A DNA stretch of 64,000 bases from Ceratotherium simum simum. Lineage: Eukaryota; Chordata; Mammalia; Perissodactyla; Rhinocerotidae. The notes under the pieces are model-generated. The model saw nothing but the letters and a program-made list of their open reading frames with translations, searched no databases and had not been told where the DNA came from. A program made the position numbers and the translations under genes. The DNA is taken from contig NW_004454216.1 in the NCBI RefSeq assembly GCF_000283155.1, positions 9,874,490 through 9,938,489 on the forward strand. The letters are read 5' to 3'. Shown one piece after another: positions 1 through 10,905 of the stretch (the first letter of the stretch is position 1; each line of letters starts with the position of its first letter).

Positions 1-178
1 CTTCTCTGGCCATGCTGAGGCCGCGTCCCACATACAGCAACGGAAGATGGGCACAGATGTTAGCCCAGGGCCAGTCTTCCTCAGCAAAAAGAGGAGGATT
101 GGCATCAGAGGTTAGCTCAGGGCTGATCTTCCTCACAAAATAAATAAATAAATAATAAAATAAAATTATAAAAAAAAA
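1..178 (+). mobile_element. ERE SINE, 5' end cut by the window edge
   Basis: The body shows the ERE signature ggccatgctgaggccgcgtc, then a gatgttagcccagggcc block, the aaaagaggaggattggc linker and a second gttagctcagggctgatctt block, ending in an A-rich (aaat)n tail. The tRNA-Ser-like head must lie upstream of base 1. The region around base 45 (cacatacagcaac) matches the same point in the ERE at 59 kb, so the two look like one subfamily. It is non-coding and was mobilised by L1. Confidence 0.9.
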
Positions 179-239
179 TTGATGGCTTAAAATAAACATA
201 AAAATACTTTCTTGTGGCATTTGTAATGTAGATACAAGT

Positions 240-478
240 AAGATATATGACTTAAGTAGCACATAGGATGGAGTAAATGGAATTATACTGTTGAAAGGTT
301 CTTACATTTTATGTGAAGTTGTATAATAGTAACTCTAAATACACTACGATAATTAAAGGATGCATTTTGTAATCCGTAAAGAAACAAGTAAAACAATAAT
401 TCATACAAAGAAGTATAAAAGAAAGCCAAAAGAGAAAATAAAATGGAACTCTAAAAATTTAAAAACAGAAGCAGCTTT
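240..478 (+). mobile_element. Old L1M/HAL1-type LINE fragment
   Basis: A-rich sequence with the pattern 'gttcttacattttatgtgaagt ... actacgataattaaaggatg ... aaatggaactc' resembles the spacer downstream of ORF1 in old mammalian L1M/HAL1 elements. The same spacer recurs near 18.4-18.6 kb in this window. No reading frame is preserved. Boundaries are approximate. Confidence 0.45.
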
Positions 479-479
479 G

Positions 480-674
480 ATTTCACCCATGGCTTCTCTC
501 TTTCTCTAATACCTCATATCCAATAGTTTAGGAAATCCTGCTGGGTTTTCCTTCAAACTATATCCAGAATCTGACTATCTTTTGCTGCCTTTACTGCTAC
601 CAGCCTGGTGTGAGCCACTCTCCTCTCTCAGCAAAAGCCACCTAACTGGTGTCCTGGATTCTATCCTTGCCCCC
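480..674 (+). mobile_element. L2 LINE, first half of a split copy
   Basis: This is pyrimidine-rich L2 coding-strand sequence (ctaccagcctggtgtgag, cacctaactggtgtcctgg, tctatccttgccccc). It runs into an L1 insertion and resumes beyond it at 1621 (cacagcagccagagtgatt) in the correct L2 order. The copy is heavily diverged with no open frame. Confidence 0.65.
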
Positions 675-934
675 AATAAGTCATTTTTTTTTTAAATTTT
701 TTGTTTATTGCAGTAACATTGGTTTATAACATTGTATAAATTTCAGGTGTACATCATTATACTTCTATTTCTGCATAGACTACATCATGTTCACCACCAA
801 AATACTAATTACAACCCATCACCACACACATGTACCGAATTATCCCTTTCACCCTCCTCCCTCCCCCCTTCCCCTCTGGTAACCACCAATCCAATCTTTG
901 TCCCTATGTGTTTGTTTATTGTTGTTACTATCTA

Positions 935-1228
935 CTACTTAATGAAGGAAATCATATGGTATTTGACCTTCTCCCTCTGACTTATTTCACTTTGCATTAT
1001 ACCCTCAATGTCCATCCATGTTGTCACAAATGGCTGGATTTCATCATTTCTTATGGCTGAGTAGTATTCCATTGTGTATATATACCACATCTTCTTTATC
1101 CATTCGTCCCTTGATGGGCACTTAGGTTGCTTCCAAATCTTGGCTATTGTGAATAATGCTGCAATGAACACAGGGGTGCATGTACCTTTACAAATTGGTG
1201 TTTTCAAGTTCTTTGGGTAAATACCCAA
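935..1228 (-). pseudogene. L1 ORF2p C-terminal remnant (97 codons)
   Basis: The translation carries the conserved L1 ORF2 C-terminal stretch FIAALFTIAK, WKQPKCPS, EWIKKMWYIYTMEYYSAI and YHMISF. This is the cysteine-containing tail region downstream of the reverse transcriptase. It is only the end of a protein that is normally about 1,270 residues, separated from the rest by truncation and inversion. It cannot be functional. It continues into the 3'UTR on the - strand. Confidence 0.87.
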
Positions 1229-1270
1229 CAGTGGAATAGCTGGATCATATGGTAGGGCTTAATCTCCAAA

Positions 1271-1618
1271 ATGTATAAAGAACTCATGCATCTCAACAAC
1301 AAAAAAACTACCAACCCAATTAAAAAATGGGCAAAAGACCTGAACAGACATTTCTCCAAAGAAGATATACAGATGGCCAACAGACACATGAAAAGATGTT
1401 CAAAATCACTAACTATCAGGGAAATGCAAATCAAAACTACAATGAGATATCACCTCACGCCCGTCAGAATGGCTATAATTAACAAGACAGGAAACAGCAT
1501 ATGTTGGAGAGGATGTGGAGAGAAGGGAACTCTCATACACTGCTGGTGGGAGTGCAAACTGGTGCAGCCACTATGGAAAACAGTATGGAGATTCCTCAAA
1601 AAATCAAGGATAGAACTA
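1271..1618 (+). pseudogene. L1 ORF2p fragment, inverted segment
   Basis: The open frame reads [20 protein letters not shown], then [37 protein letters not shown] and [19 protein letters not shown]. This is the ORF2 section immediately upstream of the C-terminal tail found on the opposite strand at 935-1228. The frame runs past the L1 into the target site and L2 (to 1636), so the apparent ORF end is an artefact. Confidence 0.87.
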
Positions 1619-1620
1619 CC

Positions 1621-2131
1621 AATAAGTCATTCTTAACACAGCAGCCAGAGTGATTCAGAGTCCTTACAATGGCCTACAAGGCATTACATGCTCTGGTCCC
1701 AGGGCTTGCATCCACCCACATATCCTATATTTCTCCCCTTTGCTCCCTCTCTTCCAGCCACAGAGGCCTCTTTACAGTTCCAAGAGTACACTAGACATGC
1801 TCTTGCCTAAGGGCCTTTGCACCGGCTGTTCTGTCTAAATAGTTTCCCCAGGTGTTTACAAAGTTAACTCTTTACCTCCTCCCACTTCTTGCTCACAATG
1901 CCAACCACTCACTGATGCTCACCTTGATCAACCTCCTAAAAATCTCAAGACAGTCTCAACTGTCTTGGTCCCCTACTGTTTCTTCTTCTTTTTTTTTTTT
2001 TTGTAGCACTTACCTTCTAAAATACAAGGACATGCATCTTTCCTGTTGGTTTGTTCGTTTTAATTGATGTACATCAAGCACATAGAGCAGATGCTCACTA
2101 TATAATTGTTGATCAAATGAAAGAATGAATA
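1621..2131 (+). mobile_element. L2 LINE, second half of the split copy, with 3' end
   Basis: This continues the L2 from 674: acagcagccagagtgattc, ccttacaatggcctacaagg, 'ttgcctaagggcctttgcac', then 'gtagcacttacct' and the L2 terminal pattern (gcagatgctcactatataat, ttgatcaaatgaaagaatga). The order matches the L2 3' region. A T-rich run at 1988-2003 is local. It is an ancient, non-coding remnant. Confidence 0.75.
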
Positions 2132-2921
2132 AGGAAGCAGAGCTAGCTGTCTTGTTCATTGAGAATATATATGTATTTTCAGTACATGGTATAGTGTCTG
2201 GATGTTGTTCAATAAATTTTCTGAAGTGTGCGAGATGGATGCTCTGAAAAAGGGACTCAATTCTATGAAAGTTGTTGTGTGTAGAGCCAATATAGAGCAC
2301 CACTTTCCCTATTCAATTTAAAATTTAAGAGAAAGATAAATCTAAAGGTAAGATGGAGAACTAAACTGGGTTTTATTACCGATAAGACTGAGATGATTTT
2401 TATTGCTGATAAGACTGATACTGCTGAACATGGCTTTTGACTGTGGGTCAACTTTACTAATTGTGAACCCCACAAATAGACAGACTTAGCCTGTCACAAG
2501 CAGTGCTGCACCACACGTGGGTGGACCTCATGCCTGGAAACTTACAGAACAGAAGAAGAGAACAGAATATATGCTCTTTTTTGTCTGGTTTCTAAACAGA
2601 AAGAAAAAGGCACTGATGTAAGCATTCTTGGTTTATTCTTCTCAAAATTAGCATTTGAAAATAATCTCTGTTTCCTTGGGGAAGAACAAGAAGAGGTTAT
2701 AGAGAAGCCAGAAGTGTTTTACTAATGGACATCCTCCATATGGAAGAAAACAAAAGGAGTGAGGGAGAATTATCTTCCTCATATCTAGAACATAAACCAC
2801 AGTGAATCATCAGTGTGAAGTAGGTAATTGAGTCTATGGTCTTGGACAGACTCACCTAGAAAGACAATATAGACAGGGTAGAGGCTAGGTCAGAGGCTTG
2901 AGAAACCATCAGTACTTGGAT
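2132..2921. other. Unassigned sequence
   Basis: I see no recognisable gene or repeat. Short open frames on either strand have no motif. The sequence is A+T-rich and ends at the TSD of the LTR at 2927. Confidence 0.5.
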
Positions 2922-2926
2922 GGAAG

Positions 2927-3328
2927 TGTTATGGACTGAATTGTGTCCCATCTCCCTTCCCTCCAGTCGTATGTTGAAGCCCTAACCCTTAATGTGACTG
3001 TATTTGGAGGTAGGGCCTTCAGGGAGGTAGCTAAGGTTAAAAGAGGTCATAATGGTGGGACCATAATGTGATAGGACTGGTGTCTTTAGAGAAAGAGGAA
3101 GAGACACCAGAGCTCTCTTTCCGCAAACACATAGAGGAAAGGCTACATGAGGACACAGCAAGTAGGCAGCCGTCTGCAAGCCAGGAAGAGAGCTCTCACC
3201 AGAAACGGACTTTTATGGCACCTTGATCTTGCATTTCTAGTCTCCAGATCTGTGAGAAAATAATTTTCAGTGGTCTAAGCCACCCAATCTGTGGTATTTT
3301 GTTGTGGCAGCCCAATCTGATTAAGACA
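2927..3328 (+). mobile_element. MaLR-type solo LTR (MST/MLT1-like), complete
   Basis: The element starts tgttatggactgaattgtgt and ends gatta-agaca, giving TG...CA termini. It contains the family's landmarks: atgttgaagccctaaccc, aatgtgactgtatttggagg, ggactggtgtctttagagaa, gtctgcaagccaggaagag, caccttgatcttgcatttct and ctaagccacccaatctgtgg. A perfect 5-bp TSD (ggaag) is at 2922-2926 and 3329-3333. No internal retroviral region is attached, so it is a solo LTR. The subfamily name is from memory. Confidence 0.85.
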
Positions 3329-3333
3329 GGAAG

Positions 3334-4553
3334 ACAACAAGCTTGCCAGTAGAGGTGGGAGAAGCACCCCAGCTTCTGTGTTGTCACAGAAACAAAGGAT
3401 AGAGAGTATTTTCACAAGGAAGGAGCAGTCAATAGGTTCAAGTGTGGCCTAGAGGTCAAGTCATATGAGGACTCAAATGTCCGCTAACAGTGACATGGAC
3501 GATTTTGCTGTCCCATGGACCAACGGAAAGGGATATCAGGACATTGAGACAGGATATCAGGAATTGAGACAAGAAATGTAGACAACTGCTTCAAGAAGTT
3601 GGCTCTGAAGAACTTAAATCAGCTGGAGGGAGGGGAAAGGAGAAAGGGAGGATAACATTGGAGAAGCCATGGAGGTAGTTGTTAATATGGTGGTTTATGG
3701 ACAGTAAGCAGCCAGACCAGCCTGATGTGAGCCAGGGAAACCTACTTAAGAGTTCATAGCTGCATGGTTAGATAGAATAGGGCAGACTGACTGTCTTGAA
3801 ACCCAAATGGAGAGAAATATATTTGATTTAGAGGGAGATGGATAGACAGAGAAGGTTTTTGACAATTTAATGTAACATACATTCATTAACCACTTATTGT
3901 CAGCCGGTAACTCTGCTGTGATTGATACATAAATGAATGTGTAAAGTATGCATATATCTATATACATATACTTATAAAATTAACGTAGCACCCATATTTT
4001 TTGTAACTTGACTTCAAGTTATTTTCTAATGATTACAAGGAATGCACTCAAATTAGCATACATCAGGAAGTATGTATTGCAAGGATTCATGGGCAGTCAT
4101 AAAGGGAGTGGAGTCTCCCAGAAATTTCAGAACAGTAAACAGCAGCTATAAGCCAAATACTCTGGATTGGTTCATTCAATCCCCCTTTCATTGTACTAGA
4201 AAAGAAATTAGAAAGCTGAAAACTTCACTCTATTCTTTCTTGCAGCCAAAAAGCTAAAATTCTGCAGGAGAAGTCGGTTCCACCAATTAGGTTTACTTGC
4301 ACAACATTGGGAGGCAGAAGTGAGGCAGATACTATCTTCTGCAGCTCTGTCAAGAAATGTTCTAGAAATGTGCAGTTTTTATGCATCAGCTTTCCAGTGT
4401 CTGTTGTTCAGCTTTCTGCCTCTTGCTGGGCAAATAGCCTGGGGCCAGAATTGCTTTCTTTCTTCTGGCAAAGTTCCAGCTGAGGCCTCAGAGGTAGTAG
4501 CTTCCTAAGTCAGTTGTTTCTGAATCTTGTTGGAAGTCATTTCAGAAAGCTTG
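3334..4553. other. Largely unassigned; possible L2 antisense remnant
   Basis: The part around 3540-3650 (gagacaagaaatgtagacaactgcttcaag, gctggagggaggggaaagg) faintly resembles L2 read in antisense, as seen more clearly at 29-30 kb. The rest has no recognisable feature. A short (ta)-rich patch is at 3950-3975. Confidence 0.3.
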
Positions 4554-4561
4554 GCCTAAAC

Positions 4562-4782
4562 CAGGGCTGGGAAATTTTTTTCTATAAAGGACAGAGAGTA
4601 AATATTTTTGGCTTTGTGGACCATACAATCTCTGTTGCAATGACTCAACTCTGCTGTAGCTTGAAAACAGTCATAGACAATACGTAGATAAATTGGCATG
4701 GCTGTGTTCCAATAAAACTTTATTTAGAAAAACAAGTGACATGGATGAGTTTGGTCTGCAAGCCATAGTTTGCCACCCTTTG
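4562..4782. mobile_element. hAT-type MITE with intact 8-bp TSD
   Basis: A non-autonomous DNA transposon. Its landmarks are cagggctgggaaat at the left, gtaaatatttttggctttgtgg, ctgtgttccaataaaacttt, and a right end whose complement reads caaagggtggcaaact. The ends form imperfect terminal inverted repeats. The 8-bp direct repeat gcctaaac flanks it exactly at 4554-4561 and 4783-4790, the TSD length of hAT transposons. It has no coding capacity. It belongs to a common mammalian hAT-Charlie-like family whose exact name I do not assign. Confidence 0.85.
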
Positions 4783-4914
4783 GCCTAAACTCTTCCTCTT
4801 CAAGCTTTCCAATGATTTTGTAGCACCTAATTCACTTTGTTACTAACGTTTCTGCTAAAATAATATGAAGAGTGGTTTCTGGTTCTTGCATTGAACTCTG
4901 ACTAATCCAGTTAT

Positions 4915-5335
4915 CAGGCTGTGTATCAGTCGGGAAGGGTTAGACTATACAGCAATAACAAGAGTCCCCAAATCTCAGTGACTTAACACAGTAAAAGATG
5001 ACTTCTCATTCACACTACACATCTAAAGCAGGTCAGCAGGGCATACTGTTCCATTGTCCTTTCTTAGAGTCCTGGGCTGATGCGGCACCCAGCTGCAAAG
5101 TGCTGCTGGTCTCCATGACACCGAGAAAAAGGGGAGTGTGGTGAATCACACACTGGCTCTTAAAACTCCTGCTTAGAAGTGACACATGTCACTGTGCTCC
5201 TATTTGGCTAAAATAAGTCACAGGGCTATGCCTAACCTCACGGGGTAGGGAAGGACAATCCTACCATGAGAGAGGAAAGAGAGAATCAGGGTATTTTGGA
5301 AGAGTCCTAATGACTCCTACAAGTTGAATTCTCAG
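4915..5335. mobile_element. Ancient interspersed repeat, family uncertain
   Basis: The pattern 'acagcaataacaagagtccc', 'aaatctcagtgacttaacac', 'ctaaagcaggtcagcagggc', agtgacacatgtcactgtgc and ggacaatcctaccatgagag matches a frequent mammalian LTR-like repeat known to me by sequence but not confidently by name. Edges are approximate and no TSD was found. Confidence 0.4.
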
Positions 5336-5784
5336 GGACTGTAACAGGAAAATTCTGGATCCAACTCAGCTAAAAGATGTTTGTGGAACATTATACTGTT
5401 TTGCCATCAACAAGATTTAACCACATTACAATTGTCGACCCCATTCATCATATTTGTGTGAATGAGGAATAGGAAGCTTCTGTTTACTCAACTGAATATG
5501 AAGAATAACAACAATAATGCCCCCCTTCTTTTTACCTTGGAAGTGACTTTCCTCAGTGTTCTGGGTAGTGAAGTACTTTTGGAAAGTGAACGAATTTTTT
5601 GATGGCACTTGTTGCGTAGATTCACTGATGTGAGTCACGTAACTCTCAAAAATGCCTCACTTACAGAAGGAAAGCAGTTTGGAGTCTGAGAAAATATGAT
5701 TTAATCTCTGCAGAAATCTTTCTGTAGCACTTCTCTGTCATCATCATATTTTTATTATTGTCCTGTGAAAATAGCAATAATAAT
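5336..5784. other. Unassigned sequence
   Basis: No recognisable repeat or gene. Short frames (such as one of 70 codons on the - strand at 5426-5638) show no motif. Confidence 0.45.
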
Positions 5785-6030
5785 GGTTTGGTTTTGGGTG
5801 CTAAAACCAGACTGACTCAGTTTGAATTCTGTTTTCAAAACTTACTGACAGAGTGTCATCAGGCATACTGTGTAACTTCTTTCACCTCCATTTCTCTTCT
5901 ATAAAATGGATTTAAAAATAGTTACTACTTCGTAGGGTCGGCAAAGGATTAAGTGAATTCATGTAAAGCACTTAGAGTCTGATGTATAGTGACAGCTGGT
6001 TGATGTGTCTCCTCCTGCTCCTCTTCTTCA
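5785..6030 (+). mobile_element. MIR SINE
   Basis: Landmarks run in MIR order: 'ctgactcagtttgaattctg', 'cttactgacagagtgtcatc', ttctataaaatggatttaaa, 'cgtagggtcggcaaaggatt', 'gtaaagcacttagagtctga'. This is the conserved MIR core followed by its 3' part. It is ancient, diverged and non-coding. Confidence 0.7.
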
Positions 6031-8834
6031 TCCTCACTCCACGGGGTTATAGTGATGATTACAAGATAAAATACACATAAAAGCATTTTCTGTTAACTCT
6101 AAAGCCCTTCATAAATACTATTAAGGAACAGGTTATAAAACCTGGAAAAGCTAACTTAATCCAGGATCAAATTGGCGTCAAAGTCACACAAGAACTCCAA
6201 ACTTTCCTCCTTTACTCAATCTGTCCCTCCACAATAGCTCACATCCTTCCAAATGATTGCTTTGCCAGGCAAGGTTTGAGTCCTTTTCTTCTACTTGGCA
6301 TTTATTTTACTTAGCTCACTTTCGCATATTCTCCTCTCTGTGGCCATTTCTACTCCAGCCTTGGTGTTATGCTCCATCTCCCAACAGAAGGGGTTAGCTC
6401 TGATAACTCCAATCGAATTCCTGAGAAGTATGTATCCTCCCTTCCCGTAGCTTCTGTGGACTGCACACAGCTGAGAGGAGAGGTGGTACAGATTCCCCAG
6501 AAGAACTGGCTCTGCTGGCGGGAGCCTCCAGGGAAGCTCATTCCAACGCTGAGCTAACCAGCTCTCCTGCCAGGGACTCTGCCCAGAGGGGAGTTCACAC
6601 AGAACTCTGCAGTGGAGCCCTTCCAGATCACAGGCTGAGGGCAGAGCACGTGGGAAGGGCTGGCTCTTCAGCAATGTGACAACATTCCCAGCCCTAATGC
6701 CGCATCACTATGTTTTAACCATAGTTTTCAAGCAAGAGCTTAAAAAACAATGAAGCTACTCTCTACATCTGGACTCCACCTCCCAAATTCGTGACTGACT
6801 CCATAGCTGGTGCCACAGCACCCAAGGGCATCTCATTATTAAGCACTTACAGCCCAAAAAAGGAATGTGACATTCATTTCCATCCCATGCAAAATACTCG
6901 GGCTTAGAAGGACGGGTAAAATCAATATTTGTCTAAAAGAAGAGGATGAAATTTGTGGGTGGTTCTGTAATTTCAAGATGTGGTACAAAGGTGCTCAGGA
7001 GATGAATTGCAAATAAAAGAGCAGAAAAGAATTTCCTGAGTGTCATTTTAAAAGGCTTCATGCTAATAAGAGCTAAATTCATCCTTTGATATTTTCAAGC
7101 TTGCTGAGTAAATAACTCATAAATTTCCCGTAATGATTATATGCATGCTACCGGTGTGCCTCGGAGTCTGGCCTATTTTGTGGGTTGACATCGGAGTTGG
7201 AGAAAGCTGTGCCACAGCTTCAGCATCCCAGTTAGCTCCCTGGCTCCGTCCGCACCCCATACGTGGAGTGGCTGGGATGGTGTCTGTTTCAGGAGACAAA
7301 ACTGATATCCCACCTGAAATCCGCTTAAATGGTATTATTTCTCTTGTTCTTCTTTCTTTTACATTTATTTTATATTTTTTATTTCCCTCTGGCCAAGTGA
7401 AGAGAAAGACGATGTATATTATATAATGTTCCTGAAATTTTTCATCTTTCACAAAAGATCTTGAAGATGTGGTACAGAAACACTTCCATTTAATATTTTT
7501 AAGCTCAACAGCTTGAAGTATAAGGAAGTGGAAGGCAGATAATAAGTAAGCAGGCCTTTAAGGGTGCAAGTGTTGTCACGGGGTGGGTTTCCATGTTTAT
7601 GCCTTCTTCCCCATCTATTGAATCTATACCTGGAGGTGTGTGATCATGCAGTGCTGGCTGTAAGCAATGAATGGACACGAAGAGATGGAAAGGTGGGTCT
7701 ATTGACCAACAAATAATGCCAGCCTCAGTGACAATACTCACAGTGGACCTGGTTTTGTTTTTTGGTGGGAAATTTTAGGTATTCAAAGCAGCTGTACAGT
7801 TTTAATTGTGACATTTCCTCAAGGTAGTATTTCATGCGAAGCTCATTAAGGGCTTTCTCAGAGTAGAAATGTGATAAATGTGGTTACAGTTCTCAGTCCT
7901 ACTTTCTACCTAGATAATAAAACACTGATATTAAACTATAACAGTGAAAATGATGAAACTAAAACCACCATTTAATAGTCATATGACCAAGCCCATGGAA
8001 AACAATAATTTCACAGATGGAAGGTCGAATTAATTTCCACCAAATGCTTCAGTGCAAAGTAGAAGTCTGAAATGAATAGGCCACAGTATGTTTTTAGAGA
8101 GGACACTTATTTTTGTTTTCAGTTTCACAGGCGCAGTGTCCTGTTTTGACGGTGGCCAAGCTGGCGATGTGAGCTTTAGGAAGACAAGCTGCTTTAGTCC
8201 TCTGCTGGGGTGCTCCATGGGCATTAGGGTAAGGTTACACTTTCTTTGTTTATTTTCTGGAGTCTCTTGTTTCAATTTAAATTTATGGCCATCCTATTTA
8301 GAAAAAACATATTTTCCTCATTGGAAGCTATAACAAAAAGGATGGGTCCTTTATCTTCTTATAACAGCCAACATACAGCCTTCAATGATGAATATGGACC
8401 TTTGTGCCCGGGTGGGAAGGGTGGTCCTGCAGGGTACGTCATGGATAGGAAACGTCCAGCTTTTGGGTGACTCAGTTCTTCTAGTCTTTGTAGGTTCCAT
8501 TGATCTAATCTTTGAACTGCCTGGAAGGAAGTCATGTTACCCTTTTCAGCCTCAAACCCTCTTTGGATGTAAATTCTACTTTTCTCTCCTATCTGTCTCC
8601 TCAACCTTGAATCATGGAAACCCTACTTCAGATACCTGCCTTCATATTCCCTTATTTCTGCTCTCTCATCATCGCTGTGCCCATCATCTTGCCCATCTCT
8701 GCTCTTATTTTGAAAGTGAATTTGTGGACAAAGTCCTACACTGAAAATGACTTCAGCTGGGGGAGGCCTTTCAGAATTTAATAGTAAGTGGCATTAACAT
8801 GGACATTACAGTGATTCCTCCTTTCCCAGTGATG
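6031..8834. other. Unassigned 2.8-kb stretch, no clear repeat
   Basis: I found no transposon signature here, which is unusual in this window. Two sub-segments (about 6290-6680 and 7130-7330) are less A+T-rich than their surroundings. Each has open frames on both strands (127 codons at 6291-6674 on the - strand; 111 and 97 codons around 7117-7452), but none has a recognisable domain. They could be conserved non-coding sequence, an exon of an unrecognised gene, or chance. Confidence 0.4.
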
Positions 8835-9000
8835 CTTTGGTTTTTGAAATTATTATTTCCAATTTACAGATGATAAAAATCAGGTTGAGAAAGATTGAGT
8901 AAGGTTGAGAAATGTAACTTATTAAAAGTCAGTCAGTTTGTAAGCGGGCAAGACTGAACTTAAATCCACGGTTTCTGTGGATTCTATGCTGTTTCCACAA
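8835..9000 (-). mobile_element. MIR SINE, antisense
   Basis: The antisense MIR core is visible: attatttccaatttacagat, 'gatgataaaaatcaggttgag', 'gtcagtcagtttgtaagcgg', 'gactgaacttaaatccacgg'. Strand is assigned because the MIR core reads on the complement. Edges are approximate. Confidence 0.62.
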
Positions 9001-9129
9001 ACCTACTAGCCTCTAACAGATCTAGTAAATACCAGTCCTTGAAATATAATTCATATAAGTATGCAAAAATGACCTATCTTCTCCTTTATCCACCCACTAC
9101 TTTCCAAATATTCTTACCCCCAAACTCTA

Positions 9130-9290
9130 GATACAGTTGCGCCTCCATATCTGTGGGTTTTGCATCTGCAGATTCTACCAACCAGTATTTTTCGAGCATC
9201 TTCTGTCTGCTAGGCTTTAGGTATACAATGATGATCCAAACAGACATGGCCTTTCTCCTTAAGGAGGCTACAATTACTACCTGTAAGTAA
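9130..9290. mobile_element. Tigger-like end fragment followed by L2 antisense tail
   Basis: 9130-9186 (cagttgcgcctccatatctg, 'gggttttgcatctgcagatt') resembles the terminus of a Tigger/MER2-type element. 9190-9290 (gcatcttctgtctgctaggc, 'cagacatggcctttctcctt', 'aaggaggctacaattac') resembles the L2 3' end in antisense. Both are short and diverged. Confidence 0.4.
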
Positions 9291-9299
9291 CTCAAATTC

Positions 9300-10439
9300 C
9301 ATTTATGTCCCAGCTTTAGTTATCAAGGCTGACTTTGCTGTTAATTTCTTTTTTGCCAGAATTATCCTTCATAAAAATAGGCAATAAATGAGGGGTCCTA
9401 CACTTTTCTTCTTCCTATAATCCAAATATGATTTTCCCTGGACACATTCCCAAAGAAATGGTTCTGTTATTAGGAAGAATCTTCTCTGCAGCTAGCAGCC
9501 TGTGCCCCAGCAAAGGAGATAATGTTTATTTTAAAAAACAAACAATTTTGAAAACCTACCAACAGAACAATTAGACATAGTAATAAGTTCAACATTGTTT
9601 AGTATAATGAACATAAAGCCACATGCCTAGTATATCTACTAGATATACTAATATCTATTAGAGGTTTGGGTGGGTCTCTTTATTCCTCATTCAGCAGGAC
9701 TGTCTTGCATTGTAGAATGCTTAGTAATCCTGGCCCTGCCCAGTTAACACCTGCAGTGTTTTCTAGTCATTGTGAAAACAAAAGCTTCCTCTTGTCGATG
9801 CAAAATAACCAATAACAATTCTATAGATAAGAGAAATAAGGTGCATTTTACTTGAGCCAGAGTGAAGATTATAACCTGAGAAGGCCTTAGAAAATGTTCC
9901 AGAGAAGCACGGTTTTCAGTAAGTATGGTCTTATATCTTTTTAGAACAAAGAACATATGTTAAACACACCCAGGATACATTTTCAAAGTTTCAAAGAGGT
10001 ATTTAGTTGCAAATTGGCAGGTCAACATGACCCCAATGTCAGGAAAGGGACTAATACAGGCGTTACCAATAGAGTATAGAAGCGGAAGTATGTGTTCTTA
10101 GCTTAAGAGAGTGCATTCTTTACTTTAATACTTAAAGCAGATGTACAATGTATGTTTGATAGGCCATAAGTCAGGCTCCTTTAGTTCAAGCCGAATTAGT
10201 TTGAATCCGAATAGTTACCCTGTATACCTCAATATGTGAAAATCTCTTAACACTTTCATGTTTCCAAATATCCTATGGAATAAAGAACCACCCTTGATTG
10301 AAAATCACCGAATTATCAACTAAATATTATAACACCAAAATTTTTTTTACTAAAGAGAATGGCCATCCAGCAGAAGAAGTTTAGCAAAGAGGTGGCTACA
10401 GCTCTGTTAACATTGAGCTAGATGTTGTAATAGTATTTA
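9300..10439. other. Unassigned sequence
   Basis: No recognisable gene or repeat family. It contains the short perfect inverted repeat listed at 9628-9650. Confidence 0.45.
9628..9650. repeat. Perfect 11-bp inverted repeat, 1-nt spacer
   Basis: tagtatatcta and its exact complement tagatatacta flank a single c at 9639. It is A+T-rich and could extrude as a hairpin. No surrounding terminator or gene context gives it a role, and chance is possible in such A+T-rich DNA. Confidence 0.8.
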
Positions 10440-10905
10440 CAGGAGAGGTTGCACACTCATATTCATAGCAGCATTATTCACAATAGCCAGGAGATGGAAG
10501 TAACTCAAATATCCATTGATGGATGAATGAATAAACCAAATGTGGTAAATAAATGCAATGGAATATTACTCAGTCTTAAAAAAAGAAGGAAATTCTGACA
10601 TGCTACAATTTGGTTAACATGGTTGAATCTTGAGGACATTATGCTAAGTCAGTCAGTCACCAAAAGAGAAATACTACATAATTCCACATATATGAGGTGT
10701 CCTAAATACTAAAATTCATAGAAACAGAAGGTAGAGTGGTGATTACCAAGAGCTGGAGGTGGGGTTGGGAAGGGAGTTGTTGTTTAATGGGTACAAAGTT
10801 TCAGATTTGCATGATGAAAAAGTTCTAGTAAACTCACAGCATTGTGAATATATTTAACGTTATTGAACCATACACTTAAAAATAGTTAAGATAGTACTTT
10901 AAAAA
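10440..10905 (+). mobile_element. L1M (L1ME-like) 3' end
   Basis: The segment runs from the ORF2 tail (gcagcattattcacaatagc, 'gtggtaaataaatgcaatgg', 'ggaatattactcagtctt') into the 3'UTR (attcatagaaacagaaggta, gattaccaagagctggaggt, ccatacacttaaaaatagtt). It is truncated at its 5' side. Multiple stops break the ORF2 frame, so it is an old copy. Confidence 0.85.

Larger units (their letters stand above)
675..1631 (-). mobile_element. Twin-primed (5'-inverted) young L1 with its TSDs
   Basis: The 3' half of the L1 (685-1255) lies on the - strand: poly(A) seen as T run at 684-693, 3'UTR, and ORF2 C-terminus. The adjoining upstream ORF2 segment (about 1256-1620) lies on the + strand. In L1 coordinates the segments abut, both containing 'ctacc' at the join, so little or nothing is lost. 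The whole is bracketed by a direct repeat, ccaataagtcatt, at 673-685 and 1619-1631. The first two bases of that repeat are ambiguous with L1 sequence. This structure is the recognised outcome of twin priming during target-primed reverse transcription. The element interrupts an L2. Confidence 0.93.

Noticed and set aside
6291..6674. 127-codon - strand ORF as an exon or small gene
   Set aside because: Overlapping frames exist on both strands, as expected in G+C-richer DNA. No recognisable motif, signal peptide or splice architecture.
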